Source of the DNA: Cereibacter sphaeroides
GTDB lineage: Bacteria; Pseudomonadota; Alphaproteobacteria; Rhodobacterales; Rhodobacteraceae
Assembly: GCA_003243455.1 (NCBI GenBank)
Contig: QFQS01000001.1
Location: forward strand, 248,001-312,000
Direction of reading: 5' to 3'
Length of the DNA stretch: 64,000 nt
Both the position numbers and the translations under genes were made by a program. Each line of letters opens with the position of its first letter. The stretch's first letter is position 1. Below, one piece after another: positions 21,964 to 29,650 of the stretch. Under the pieces are notes generated by a model. It had not been told where the DNA came from. It was given only the letters and a program-made list of their open reading frames with translations, and searched no databases.

Positions 21964-22698
21964 ATGTTCAACAGTTTGATTAAAGCGGCGGTTGTCGGGC
22001 TTGGCCTGATTTCGGCCAGCGCCGTTTCGGCGGCAACGGTTACTTTCGATTTCGACAAAGCCACGACAGGCTGGAAAAAGGAATTGACCTATAGCGAAGG
22101 TGGCATCGACCTGACTGTCACCGGAAAAAGCACCAATGACTGGGATGCTAAGGTGGCGACCTGGAAGGGCTGGGGGCTTGGCGTCTGCAACAAGGGTGAA
22201 GCGCTGTTGGCCTGCCCCTCGTTCCTGGACCAGCACGCGATCGACAGCTTCGTTTTCCTGGACGATGTCGCGGTGCTGACCTTCTCGAAAGCTGTGAAGC
22301 TGACCTCGCTGGTGTTCAACGGCCTCGGCAATGATCACAACACCTTCGACCTGTATGATCTGGCGAATGGCTGGACGGAAATCCTGACCGGAGCCGAAAT
22401 TGGCGGCGGCAGCACCGAAACGTATTCTTTCGCCGATGGCCCTGTTTCGCTGTCCTTTGGTATCGGCGCGGGCACGACGACGATCACCCAATGCGAAGAG
22501 CCGAAGTATAGCAAGAAGAGCAAATTCAAACAGCCGAAATGCTGGGAAAAGACCTACTACTCGGCCTTCAAGCTGCGCTCGGTGACGGTTGAGGAACTTC
22601 CACCCCCGCCGTCGGCAGTTCCGCTGCCTGCTGCTGGCCTGCTGCTGGTTGGCGGTCTGGGTGCCATGGCTGCGGTTCGTCGCCGCAAGACCGCCTGA
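21964..22698 (+). CDS. Secreted protein with VPLPA-CTERM sorting signal
   Basis: 244-aa exported protein: a signal peptide at residues 1-23 ending in SAVSA-A, a beta-rich body with four cysteines, and a C-terminal VPLPAAG motif followed by a hydrophobic helix and an RRRK cluster. This tripartite tail is the VPLPA-CTERM variant of the exosortase sorting signal found in Rhodobacterales. The body resembles other PEP-CTERM-type proteins (DQHAIDSF, LTSLVFNGLG). Function unknown; probably cell-surface or exopolysaccharide-associated. A strong terminator follows, so it is likely monocistronic. No exosortase is encoded in the window. Confidence 0.85.
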   Translation: MFNSLIKAAVVGLGLISASAVSAATVTFDFDKATTGWKKELTYSEGGIDLTVTGKSTNDWDAKVATWKGWGLGVCNKGEALLACPSFLDQHAIDSFVFLDDVAVLTFSKAVKLTSLVFNGLGNDHNTFDLYDLANGWTEILTGAEIGGGSTETYSFADGPVSLSFGIGAGTTTITQCEEPKYSKKSKFKQPKCWEKTYYSAFKLRSVTVEELPPPPSAVPLPAAGLLLVGGLGAMAAVRRRKTA

Positions 22699-22714
22699 GG
22701 CATCTCACGTAACG

Positions 22715-22748
22715 AAAGGGCGGCAGGGGTATCCCTCTGCCGCCCTTT
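22715..22748 (+). terminator. Strong intrinsic terminator after the first VPLPA-CTERM gene
   Basis: A 15-bp stem (AAAGGGCGGCAG.../...CTGCCGCCCTTT) with a single bulged T and a TAT loop, followed by TTTTGTTTTT. It begins 16 bases after the stop codon. Confidence 0.9.
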
Positions 22749-22967
22749 TGTTTTTGACCACAGCGAATCGTTGCTTGACCTTGCCGCGACTACTTTGTCC
22801 CTGTGATGGCGCGGTTTCTGACCCCACACGCTGTGGCTGAGGAACAGCGGTCGTATTGGTCTGGATTTTCCCGCCGGGCGTGTATTTTATCTGCGCATCC
22901 AGAATGCGTTTCCGCCTCAACCTTGTCAGCCGTATGATGGTGCATCGCCAGGCATAGGGGAGTTATC

Positions 22968-23792
22968 ATGCCAAGCAAGATTGCAGCTGCGGGCGCCGCA
23001 GCACTTTTCAGTTTCGCAGCTTCAATAGCATCTGCCGCTACCGTGATGACGGACTTCGACAATGCCGGCAACGGCGACAAATATTACAGCAACGCAGAAC
23101 TGCTGTTCGCCCTTACCAACTTCACCAGCGGCAACTGCGCCCCCGCCGAAAGCGGCAATGGCAGCTGCCTGAATGAAAAGAACGGCGGGCAGGGGATTAT
23201 CTCGACGGTCTCGCGTCCTGCGGACTTGAGCGGTGTCCTTCAGGAACTCGACGATGCAAAGCAAAAGGACTATCCCGACGTCCTTCAAAGCGTCAGTTCA
23301 ACCGAGCTGAAGGCATTTACGCTCGTAAGTTTCTGGTTCCAGCTTCTCGGCAACGGGAAAAATGACGAAGGCCCGAACGCCATCACGGTCGTGAACACCG
23401 GTGGACAGCCGGACCCGCTGTATCCTGACCAGACGACAGCGCCGAACGCCACTTCGTCCTTCACCTACGAAGAGGGTCAGATCTATGCCAACGTCGTGAA
23501 TTTCAAGACCGGCTTGTCCGAAAAAATCGACAAGAATAACAAGGATGGCTACGTCGCGACCTTTACCACCGAATTCGCGAATGTGCTTTCGGTGTCCTGG
23601 TATAACAAAACCAGCGCCAACATTCGCGTTGACTGCGTAAAGACAAGCTATGACGGCGGTTCCGACGTCTACAGCAAGGCCTGCGGGTTTGAACCGACTC
23701 CGCCTGCCGTGGTTCCGGTTCCGGCGGCTGGGCTTTTGCTCGTCGGCGGTCTGGGTGCCTTGGCCGCAATCAGGCGTCGCAAGGCCGCCTGA
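22968..23792 (+). CDS. Secreted protein with VPLPA-CTERM-type sorting signal (second copy)
   Basis: 274-aa exported protein with a signal peptide (residues 1-23, ending ASA-A), a beta-rich body with several cysteines (SGNCAPAESGNGSCLN, RVDCVK, SKACGF) and a C-terminal VPVPAAG helix-RRRK tail nearly identical to that of the upstream gene. The bodies are dissimilar, so the pair shares the sorting signal more than a recent common sequence. GGGGAG lies 6 bases before the ATG. It has its own terminator. The 269-bp region between the two genes shows no other coding sequence. Confidence 0.84.
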   Translation: MPSKIAAAGAAALFSFAASIASAATVMTDFDNAGNGDKYYSNAELLFALTNFTSGNCAPAESGNGSCLNEKNGGQGIISTVSRPADLSGVLQELDDAKQKDYPDVLQSVSSTELKAFTLVSFWFQLLGNGKNDEGPNAITVVNTGGQPDPLYPDQTTAPNATSSFTYEEGQIYANVVNFKTGLSEKIDKNNKDGYVATFTTEFANVLSVSWYNKTSANIRVDCVKTSYDGGSDVYSKACGFEPTPPAVVPVPAAGLLLVGGLGALAAIRRRKAA

Positions 23793-23814
23793 TACGGCGT
23801 TAGAATTCAGAAGA

Positions 23815-23839
23815 GCGGCGAGGTCTTGCGACCCGCCGC
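23815..23839 (+). terminator. Intrinsic terminator after the second VPLPA-CTERM gene
   Basis: GCGGCG-a-GGTC / GACC-CGCCGC, 10 bp with one bulged A and a TTGC loop, followed by CCTTTTCTTTT. It sits 22 bases after the stop codon and 22 bases before the end of a convergent gene. Confidence 0.8.
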
Positions 23840-23860
23840 CCTTTTCTTTTGGTGCTTCGG

Positions 23861-24244
23861 TTATCGCAGGAAAGTCTCCAGAAGCCCCTGCAACGCACGT
23901 ATGTTGTCATCCCCGCCAGGCCGATAGTCGTCGTACATGCGCACAACGCGACCGTTGATGATCTCATAGTGCTGGCCGCGCGGCAGACGCGGCAGGCCAT
24001 ATCGTTCGGGGTTGCGCAGCCAGGCATCCTCACCCCGATCATCATACCGCTCCACCGGGTAGAAACCGCCACGCATCTTCTTGTCGTCCCACTTGTCCGT
24101 CATCTTGCCATTCGGCGAGATGCAGGTGCCGTGATAGGGCTTCCAGTTTCCAGGGCAGGAGCCTTTCGCCTCGGCCTGTGCACCCATCGCGGCAACGCCA
24201 AGGCTTACCGCAATGGCCGCCAGCAGGTTGCGATGAATGATCAT
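23861..24244 (-). CDS. Small secreted protein of unknown function
   Basis: 127-aa protein with a clear signal peptide (residues 1-26, cleavage after AQAEA). The mature part starts with two cysteines in SCPGNWKPYHGTCISP, suggesting a disulfide, then a charged middle, then LPRGQHYEIINGRVVRMYDD, which faintly recalls RcnB-type periplasmic proteins. GGAGG lies 8 bases before the ATG. It is convergent with the preceding VPLPA-CTERM gene and 104 bp from mmsA. I do not recognise a function. Confidence 0.7.
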   Translation of the reverse strand: MIIHRNLLAAIAVSLGVAAMGAQAEAKGSCPGNWKPYHGTCISPNGKMTDKWDDKKMRGGFYPVERYDDRGEDAWLRNPERYGLPRLPRGQHYEIINGRVVRMYDDYRPGGDDNIRALQGLLETFLR

Positions 24245-24348
24245 ATGTCGGGCCTCCTATTCCTGTTCCACAAGGAAACGCGCGGAGGCCCGGTGTGATC
24301 CCGCCAAAATCTTGCTTGGGCGGATTGCCGCCGCCCGGTTTACAGCCA

Positions 24349-25848
24349 TCAGTCCATCGGACGGAAGTTCAGGCTCGCTCCTTCCTTGATCCCCGAAGGC
24401 CAGCGAGAGGTGATCGTCTTGGTCCGCGTATAGAAGCGGAACGCATCCGGGCCGTGCTGGTTCAGGTCGCCAAAGGCCGATTTCTTCCAGCCGCCGAAGG
24501 TGTGATAGGCCAGCGGCACCGGGATCGGCACGTTGATCCCGATCATGCCCACGTTGACGCGGTTCGCAAAGTCGCGCGCGGTGTCGCCATCGCGGGTAAA
24601 GATCGCGGTGCCATTGCCGTATTCGTGGTCCATCGCCAGGCCAAGCGCCTCTTCATAGGTCTTGGCGCGGACGGTGGACAGGACCGGCCCGAAGATTTCC
24701 TTGCGGTAGATGTCCATGTCGCGGGTGACATTGTCGAACAAGTGTGGGCCGACGAAGAAGCCGTCCTCATAGCCTTGCAGGCGGAAGTTGCGGCCATCGA
24801 CCACGAGTTTCGCGCCTTGCGAGATGCCGGTTTCGATCAGACGCAGGATATTGGCCTTGGCTGCGGCGGTCACCACCGGACCGTAGTCCACATCATTGCC
24901 TGCCGTGTAGGGGCCGATCTTCAGCTTTTCGATCCGGGGGATCAGGCGTTCGATCAGCGCATCCGCCGTAGCATCGCCCACCGGCACAGCGACCGAAATC
25001 GCCATGCAGCGTTCGCCCGCCGCACCGTAGCCCGCACCGACAAGCGCATCCGCCGCCTGGTCAAGGTCCGCATCCGGCATCACGATCATGTGGTTCTTGG
25101 CGCCGCCAAAGCACTGCACGCGCTTTCCGTTCGAACAGCCGCGGCCGTAGATGTATTCGGCGATCGGAGTGGAGCCCACGAAACCGATCGCGCCGATCTG
25201 CGGGTTGTCCAGGATCGCGTCCACCGACTCCTTGTCACCGTTGATGACCTGCAAGATGCCATCGGGCAGGCCGGCCTCTTGCATCAGTTCGGCCAGCATC
25301 AGCGGCACCGATGGGTCACGCTCCGACGGCTTCAGAATGAAGGCGTTCCCGCAGGCGAGGGCAGGGCCCATCTTCCACATCGGGATCATGGCCGGGAAGT
25401 TGAACGGAGTAATCCCAGCGGCCACTCCGACCGGCTGACGCATGGAATACATGTCGATGCCGGGGCCGGCGCTGTCGGTGAACTCGCCCTTCAGCATCTG
25501 CGGCGCGCCGATGCAGAACTCCATCACCTCCAGCCCGCGCTGGATGTCGCCCTTTGCGTCGGGAATGGTCTTGCCATGCTCGCGGCTCAGCGCCTCGGCC
25601 AGCTTGTCCATGTCACGGTTCAACAGGCGGACGAATTCCATCATCACCCGCGCGCGGCGTTGCGGGTTGGTCGCGGCCCATTTCGGTTGCGCGGCAGCGG
25701 CGGCGGCAACGGCGGCGTCCAGCTCTGCCTTCGAGGCCAGCGGCACCTTCGCCTGAACCTCGCCCGTGGCCGGGTTGAACACATCGGCAAAGCGGCCAGA
25801 CGTGCCTTTGACATGTTTGCCGTTGATCCAGTGAGTAAGCTCTTGCAT
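24349..25848 (-). CDS. mmsA: CoA-acylating methylmalonate-semialdehyde dehydrogenase
   Basis: 499-aa aldehyde dehydrogenase that converts methylmalonate or malonate semialdehyde plus CoA and NAD+ to propionyl- or acetyl-CoA, in valine, inositol and beta-alanine breakdown. The MmsA hallmarks are present: HWINGKHVKGTSGR at the start, PFNFPAMIPMWK, NGKRVQCFGGAKNH and the catalytic C281 in GERCMA. The start is the ATG at 25846-25848 with GGAGG upstream; the frame is open much further but the extension is not protein-like. Divergent from a LysR gene with paired operator-like repeats between them. Confidence 0.95.
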   Translation of the reverse strand: MQELTHWINGKHVKGTSGRFADVFNPATGEVQAKVPLASKAELDAAVAAAAAAQPKWAATNPQRRARVMMEFVRLLNRDMDKLAEALSREHGKTIPDAKGDIQRGLEVMEFCIGAPQMLKGEFTDSAGPGIDMYSMRQPVGVAAGITPFNFPAMIPMWKMGPALACGNAFILKPSERDPSVPLMLAELMQEAGLPDGILQVINGDKESVDAILDNPQIGAIGFVGSTPIAEYIYGRGCSNGKRVQCFGGAKNHMIVMPDADLDQAADALVGAGYGAAGERCMAISVAVPVGDATADALIERLIPRIEKLKIGPYTAGNDVDYGPVVTAAAKANILRLIETGISQGAKLVVDGRNFRLQGYEDGFFVGPHLFDNVTRDMDIYRKEIFGPVLSTVRAKTYEEALGLAMDHEYGNGTAIFTRDGDTARDFANRVNVGMIGINVPIPVPLAYHTFGGWKKSAFGDLNQHGPDAFRFYTRTKTITSRWPSGIKEGASLNFRPMD

Positions 25849-25887
25849 CGCAAATCCTCCCATTTTCGAGTTGGTCGCATGATAGGC

Positions 25888-25943
25888 TTGCGGAAATGCA
25901 GCTAAAAGAGGCAAGTTTCCAAAAGCGTTTTGCAAAAATGCAA
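25888..25943 (+). promoter_or_regulatory. Paired operator-like repeats between mmsA and the LysR gene
   Basis: TTGCGGAAATGCAG at 25888-25901 and TTGCAAAAATGCAA at 25930-25943 share the pattern TTGC-rr-AAATGCA-r (11 of 14 bases). The second is a perfect inverted repeat (TTGCA-AAAA-TGCAA). They are spaced 42 bp, about four helical turns, on the same face of the DNA. The placement in the 102-bp divergent gap fits binding by the LysR protein for control of mmsA and itself. Confidence 0.65.
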
Positions 25944-25950
25944 GGGTGCG

Positions 25951-26844
25951 ATGGCTGACTGGGATGACTTGCGCGTGTTTCTTTCTGTTGCCAGGGCAGA
26001 AAGCCTGTCCGCGGCGGGCAAGCAGTTGCGCCTGGACCCGGCGACGGTGGGTCGGCGCATCGCCCGGCTGGAGGAACAGCTTTCTGCCAGCCTCTTTGCC
26101 AAAAGTCCGCAAGGCTATGCCCTGACAGAGGCGGGGCATCGCCTGTTACCGCATGCCGAGCGGGCGGAACAGGCCCTGGGCGCGGCCGAGGATGAGATGC
26201 GCGGCGCGACCGGCGCGCTGTCGGGGCAGATCCGCATCGGCGCGCCGGACGGTTGCGCGAACTACCTGCTGCCACAGGTCGTTGCCGCGATCTGCGACGG
26301 CAATCCGGGGTTGGAGATCCAGATCGTTGCACTGCCCCGTGTCTTCAACCTGTCGCGGCGTGAGGCGGATATGGTCGTCGCTGTCTCTCCTCCTTCCGCA
26401 GGGCGGCTTACGGTGCAGAAACTGACGGACTATCGCCTGCATCTTGTCGCAAGCAGGGATTACCTGTCGCGACACGGGCCGATCTCATCACGCACGGAAC
26501 TGCGCCAACACCGGATCGTTGGGTATATACCCGATATGATCTTCGACAAGGAACTGGACTACCTGTCTGAGATCGGGGCCGAAACGGTGGCGCTGGCGTC
26601 AAACTCGGTCTCGGTGCAGCTCAACTGGTTGCGGCAGGGGGCGGGTTTGGGGGTTGTTCACGACTTCGCGCTGCCGGCGGCGCCTGAACTGGTAAAGGTA
26701 TTGACCGAAGACATCAGCCTTAGCCGCACCTTCTGGCTGATCCGCCACGCCGACGATCGGCGCATGGAGCGCATGAACCGTTTCGCCGAGCTGTTGGCGC
26801 AGGGCGTCAGGAAAGAAGTCTTACGTCTGGAAGCAATGTCTTGA
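25951..26844 (+). CDS. LysR family transcriptional regulator (likely regulator of mmsA)
   Basis: 297-aa LysR regulator. The N-terminal winged helix-turn-helix spans residues about 5-60 (LRVFLSVARAESLSAAGKQL, ATVGRRIARLEEQL). The remainder is a substrate-binding-type effector domain. The ATG at 25951 is chosen over an upstream in-frame TTG because it gives the normal N-terminus and has AAGGG ahead. Divergent orientation and paired repeats suggest control of mmsA, possibly responding to a branched-chain or beta-alanine catabolite; this is inferred from context only. Confidence 0.88.
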   Translation: MADWDDLRVFLSVARAESLSAAGKQLRLDPATVGRRIARLEEQLSASLFAKSPQGYALTEAGHRLLPHAERAEQALGAAEDEMRGATGALSGQIRIGAPDGCANYLLPQVVAAICDGNPGLEIQIVALPRVFNLSRREADMVVAVSPPSAGRLTVQKLTDYRLHLVASRDYLSRHGPISSRTELRQHRIVGYIPDMIFDKELDYLSEIGAETVALASNSVSVQLNWLRQGAGLGVVHDFALPAAPELVKVLTEDISLSRTFWLIRHADDRRMERMNRFAELLAQGVRKEVLRLEAMS

Positions 26845-26893
26845 CATAAAGTTGCGCCGCGATGACGCTTAGGGAAAGAAAAGGGAGGCATCT

Positions 26894-27328
26894 ATGATCG
26901 TTCAACAGATCCTTGGCATGAAACCCAAATCCGGGGTAACGACCATTTCCCCGACCTCTACCCTAGCCGAGGCCGTCGAACTCCTGTCGGCCCACCGCAT
27001 CGGGGCAGTGGTGGTGTCCACCGACGGGCGACATGTCTCTGGTATCCTGTCCGAGCGAGACGTGGTCCGCGAGCTTGGGCGTCATGGTCCGTCCTGCCTT
27101 ACTTCCCACGTCGAACGGGTGATGACTGCCAAGATCATCTCTTGCTCGCCCGTCGAATCCGCCAATGACGTGCTGCAGAAGATGACCGATGGCCGCTTCC
27201 GCCACATGCCGGTGATGGAAGGAGAAGAGATGGTCGGCCTGATCTCCATCGGTGACGTGGTCAAGGCGCGCCTGTCGGAGCTGTCGATGGAGAAGGATGC
27301 GCTGGAGGGGATGATCAAGGGCTTCTGA
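26894..27328 (+). CDS. CBS domain protein
   Basis: 144-aa protein consisting of a tandem pair of CBS domains (about residues 10-65 and 75-135), with AVVVSTDGRHVSGILSERDVV and HMPVMEGEEMVGLISIGDVV as the two nucleotide-contact segments. CBS pairs bind adenosyl ligands such as AMP, ATP or SAM. No attached catalytic domain. GGGAGG precedes the ATG. coaD follows 69 bp downstream. Confidence 0.9.
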   Translation: MIVQQILGMKPKSGVTTISPTSTLAEAVELLSAHRIGAVVVSTDGRHVSGILSERDVVRELGRHGPSCLTSHVERVMTAKIISCSPVESANDVLQKMTDGRFRHMPVMEGEEMVGLISIGDVVKARLSELSMEKDALEGMIKGF

Positions 27329-27397
27329 CCACGCTGATTACTCTTGCAAACCTGCGCGCAATATTGTTGCGTGACGCGCGGCAGACGAGGAGTGTCC

Positions 27398-27889
27398 ATG
27401 CGTATCGGTCTTTATCCCGGCACCTTCGATCCGATCCACCTTGGCCATACTGACATCATCCAGCGCGCCATGACGCTGGTGGATCGGCTGGTGATCGGCG
27501 TGGCCATCAATCGCGACAAGTCCCCGCTTTTCCCGCTGGAAGAGCGCGTTCGCATGGTCGAGGCGGAATGCGCGCCGATTGCCGCCAGGACTGGTGGCCA
27601 GATCGTGGTGCACCCGTTCGAGAACCTGCTGATCGACTGCGCGCGCGATGTTGGTGCGCAGGTGATCGTCCGAGGTCTGCGTGCGGTCGCCGATTTTGAA
27701 TATGAGTTCCAGATGGTCGGCATGAACCGCGCCATCGACGCCAGTATCGAGACGGTTTTCATGATGGCCGATGCGCGCCGCCAGGCCATTGCTTCGAAAC
27801 TGGTGAAGGAAATAGCCCGGCTGGGCGGCGACGTGTCGAAATTCGTGACGCCGCAGGTCCAGCAGGCGCTGACCGCCAAATTCGCGTGA
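27398..27889 (+). CDS. coaD: Phosphopantetheine adenylyltransferase
   Basis: 163-aa enzyme that adenylylates 4'-phosphopantetheine to dephospho-CoA, the fourth step of CoA synthesis. The nucleotidyltransferase motif GTFDPIHLGH is at residues 8-17, and the VRGLRAVADFEYE and ASKLVKEIA blocks are intact. The ATG at 27398 has GAGGAG upstream and starts the canonical MRIGLYPGTFDP. A GC-rich hairpin follows the gene. Confidence 0.97.
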   Translation: MRIGLYPGTFDPIHLGHTDIIQRAMTLVDRLVIGVAINRDKSPLFPLEERVRMVEAECAPIAARTGGQIVVHPFENLLIDCARDVGAQVIVRGLRAVADFEYEFQMVGMNRAIDASIETVFMMADARRQAIASKLVKEIARLGGDVSKFVTPQVQQALTAKFA

Positions 27890-27903
27890 GCCACAAATGA
27901 CAA

Positions 27904-27928
27904 AGGGCGGCACCTTTCGGTCCGCCCT
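27904..27928 (+). terminator. Hairpin between convergent coaD and DUF1127 genes
   Basis: AGGGCGG / CCGCCCT, 7 bp with an 11-base loop, in the 62-bp gap between the two convergent stop codons. There is no long T-run on either side, so it is a probable but weak bidirectional terminator. Confidence 0.5.
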
Positions 27929-27951
27929 GTCATCATCGGTGTAGATCGGGC

Positions 27952-28116
27952 TCAGTAGCCGTAGACAGCCTGACGCGCGATCTTGTCGGCATCGCCTGGG
28001 TAAATCCCAAGGTCCCAGCCCATTTCGATCGGCATCCGCGCGATCTCGTCCCGCGTGCGCCGATAGCGCGCCTGGTTACGGGCGGCAGTCATCAGCTTTT
28101 CAATCACGGTAAACAT
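27952..28116 (-). CDS. DUF1127 small protein
   Basis: 54-aa arginine-rich protein with the DUF1127 pattern RRTRDEIARMP..MGWDLGIYPGDADKIARQAVYG. In other alphaproteobacteria such small proteins are linked to RNA turnover, phosphate and carbon metabolism, and some are targets of the LysR regulator VtlR. The ATG at 28114-28116 has AAGGAAAG upstream; a longer frame to 28155 lacks support. The 5' leader contains a perfect CGGAAC-CCCT-GTTCCG inverted repeat (28134-28149). A GCATGGC-containing dyad lies upstream of the promoter. Confidence 0.85.
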   Translation of the reverse strand: MFTVIEKLMTAARNQARYRRTRDEIARMPIEMGWDLGIYPGDADKIARQAVYGY

Positions 28117-28156
28117 CGTCTTTCCTTTCGTGCCGGAACCCCTGTTCCGTGACACG

Positions 28157-28185
28157 AATATGGAACGCGATGTTTACGCTAACAA
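28157..28185 (-). promoter_or_regulatory. Candidate promoter of the DUF1127 gene
   Basis: Read on the minus strand: TTGTTA (-35, 28185-28180), a 17-base spacer, then CATATT (-10, 28162-28157). The predicted start near 28150 gives a leader of about 35 bases that includes the CGGAAC/GTTCCG hairpin. Confidence 0.55.
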
Positions 28186-28204
28186 CGCCCGCTGGCGGCG
28201 TGGC

Positions 28205-28245
28205 GCCATGCGTCTATATCATATCTATCGACGTGGACGCATGGC
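28205..28245. promoter_or_regulatory. Dyad GCCATGCGTC / GACGCATGGC upstream of the DUF1127 promoter
   Basis: Perfect 10-bp inverted repeat (28205-28214 and 28236-28245) separated by 21 AT-rich bases. Each arm carries GCATGGC or its complement, the same element found upstream of the candidate sRNA near 39.4 kb and of the LysR gene at 40.4 kb. It lies upstream of the -35 element, centred near -75. It could alternatively be a long-loop terminator for the gene ending at 28254, but no T-run follows on the minus strand. Confidence 0.5.
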
Positions 28246-28253
28246 TTGGGCGC

Positions 28254-29255
28254 TCAGATCAGCTTGCCCATCGCCACGGCAGTATCTGCCATGCGGTTTG
28301 AGAAGCCCCATTCGTTGTCATACCAGGACAGGATACGCACGAAGTTGTTCGGCAGCACCTTGGTCTGGTCGGCGGCAAAGATCGACGAATGGCTGTCGTG
28401 GTTGTAGTCCGACGACACCAGCGGCGCAGTCTCATACCCCAGCACTCCTTTCAGCGCGCCGTTCGAGGCTTCCAGCATCGCCGCGTTGATCTTCTCGACC
28501 GTGGTCGTCTTTTCGACCAGCACACCCAGATCGACGCAGGACACATTCGGTGTCGGAACCCGGATGGACGAGCCATCCAGCTTGCCTGCCAGTTCCGGCA
28601 GCACCAGACCCAGCGCCTTGGCGGCACCCGTCGTCGTCGGGATCATCGACAGCGCCGCGGCGCGCGCCCGGTAAAGATCCTTGTGCATCGTGTCCAGCGT
28701 CGGCTGATCGCCCGTATAGGAATGGATCGTGGTCATGAACCCCGAAACGATCCCGAACTTCTTCGACAGGATCATCGCTACCGGCGCCAGACAGTTCGTT
28801 GTGCAGGAACCGTTCGACACCACCAGATCATCCTTGGTCAGCGTCTTGTCGTTAACACCCATGACGATGGTCTTGTCCGCGCCGGCAGAGGGGGCCGAGA
28901 CCAGAACGCGCTTGGCGCCGTTCTCAAGGTGGATCTTGGCCTTATCCTTGTCGGTGAAGATGCCGGTGCATTCCATGACGATGTCGATGTGACCCCAGGG
29001 CAGGTCCGCCGGATTGCGCAGCGCAGTCACTTCCATCGCCCCGCGACCCACGTCGATGGTGGTGGGAGAGGTCGTGACCTTGCCGGGGAAACGGCCATGC
29101 ACCGAATCGTAGCGCATCAGATGCGCGTTGGTTTCCACAGGGCCAAGATCGTTGATCGCAACCACTTCGATGTCGGTGCGCCCGGACTCTATGATGGCGC
29201 GCAGCACGTTGCGTCCGATGCGACCGAAGCCGTTGATTGCGACCTTGACTGCCAT
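28254..29255 (-). CDS. gap: Glyceraldehyde-3-phosphate dehydrogenase, type I
   Basis: 333-aa NAD-dependent glycolytic enzyme. NAD-binding INGFGRIGR at residues 7-15, catalytic C151 in SNGSCTTNC and H178 in TTIHSYTGDQ, and a C-terminal SWYDNEWGFSNRM are all present. ATG at 29253-29255. It is followed leftward by the DUF1127 promoter region. A small membrane-protein gene lies 107 bp upstream on the same strand. Confidence 0.97.
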   Translation of the reverse strand: MAVKVAINGFGRIGRNVLRAIIESGRTDIEVVAINDLGPVETNAHLMRYDSVHGRFPGKVTTSPTTIDVGRGAMEVTALRNPADLPWGHIDIVMECTGIFTDKDKAKIHLENGAKRVLVSAPSAGADKTIVMGVNDKTLTKDDLVVSNGSCTTNCLAPVAMILSKKFGIVSGFMTTIHSYTGDQPTLDTMHKDLYRARAAALSMIPTTTGAAKALGLVLPELAGKLDGSSIRVPTPNVSCVDLGVLVEKTTTVEKINAAMLEASNGALKGVLGYETAPLVSSDYNHDSHSSIFAADQTKVLPNNFVRILSWYDNEWGFSNRMADTAVAMGKLI

Positions 29256-29362
29256 GACTGTCTCCTACCTGAGCAGAACCGCAAAACGCGGCCCGAGGGT
29301 TTTTCGAATACCGCCGCCAACATCACCGGCGCGGAGGAAAATGCAACCTGTCGCGGGCGGTG

Positions 29363-29506
29363 TTAGCGCCAGAAGACAAGATAATCCACGAGGTTCAGCA
29401 GTTTTTTTGCCAGAAATACCGTTGCACCGCTGCGCAGGATGCCAAGATCAAGCGCGATCAGTCCGATGATCAGCCCACCAAGGATCAGGTTGGTTCGGTC
29501 GGACAT
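29363..29506 (-). CDS. Small membrane protein upstream of gap
   Basis: 47-aa protein (starts MSDRTNLILGG) with a hydrophobic helix at about residues 6-24 and a second amphipathic stretch ending LVDYLVFWR. The ATG at 29504-29506 is preferred to an upstream in-frame start because it gives a compact membrane protein. A similar short protein beside gap is, as I recall, sometimes mis-named as GAPDH in database entries from this family; it has no dehydrogenase residues. Function unknown. Confidence 0.6.
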   Translation of the reverse strand: MSDRTNLILGGLIIGLIALDLGILRSGATVFLAKKLLNLVDYLVFWR

Positions 29507-29650
29507 GGTCGGGGCGGCGCAGCCCATGGCTCCTCTGACGGCGTCACGTTTGACCGCCACGCTAAAGCAGGCGACCGCCAGAGGAAAGATGCAGCCTTGC
29601 CCCGCTGCACGGCTGGGCTAGGGTAGAGACAATCAGGAAAAGGACGGCTT

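Noticed and set aside
24295..25905. Open frame on the + strand opposite mmsA
   Set aside because: Antisense of mmsA, His/Arg-rich, no ribosome site, no family pattern.
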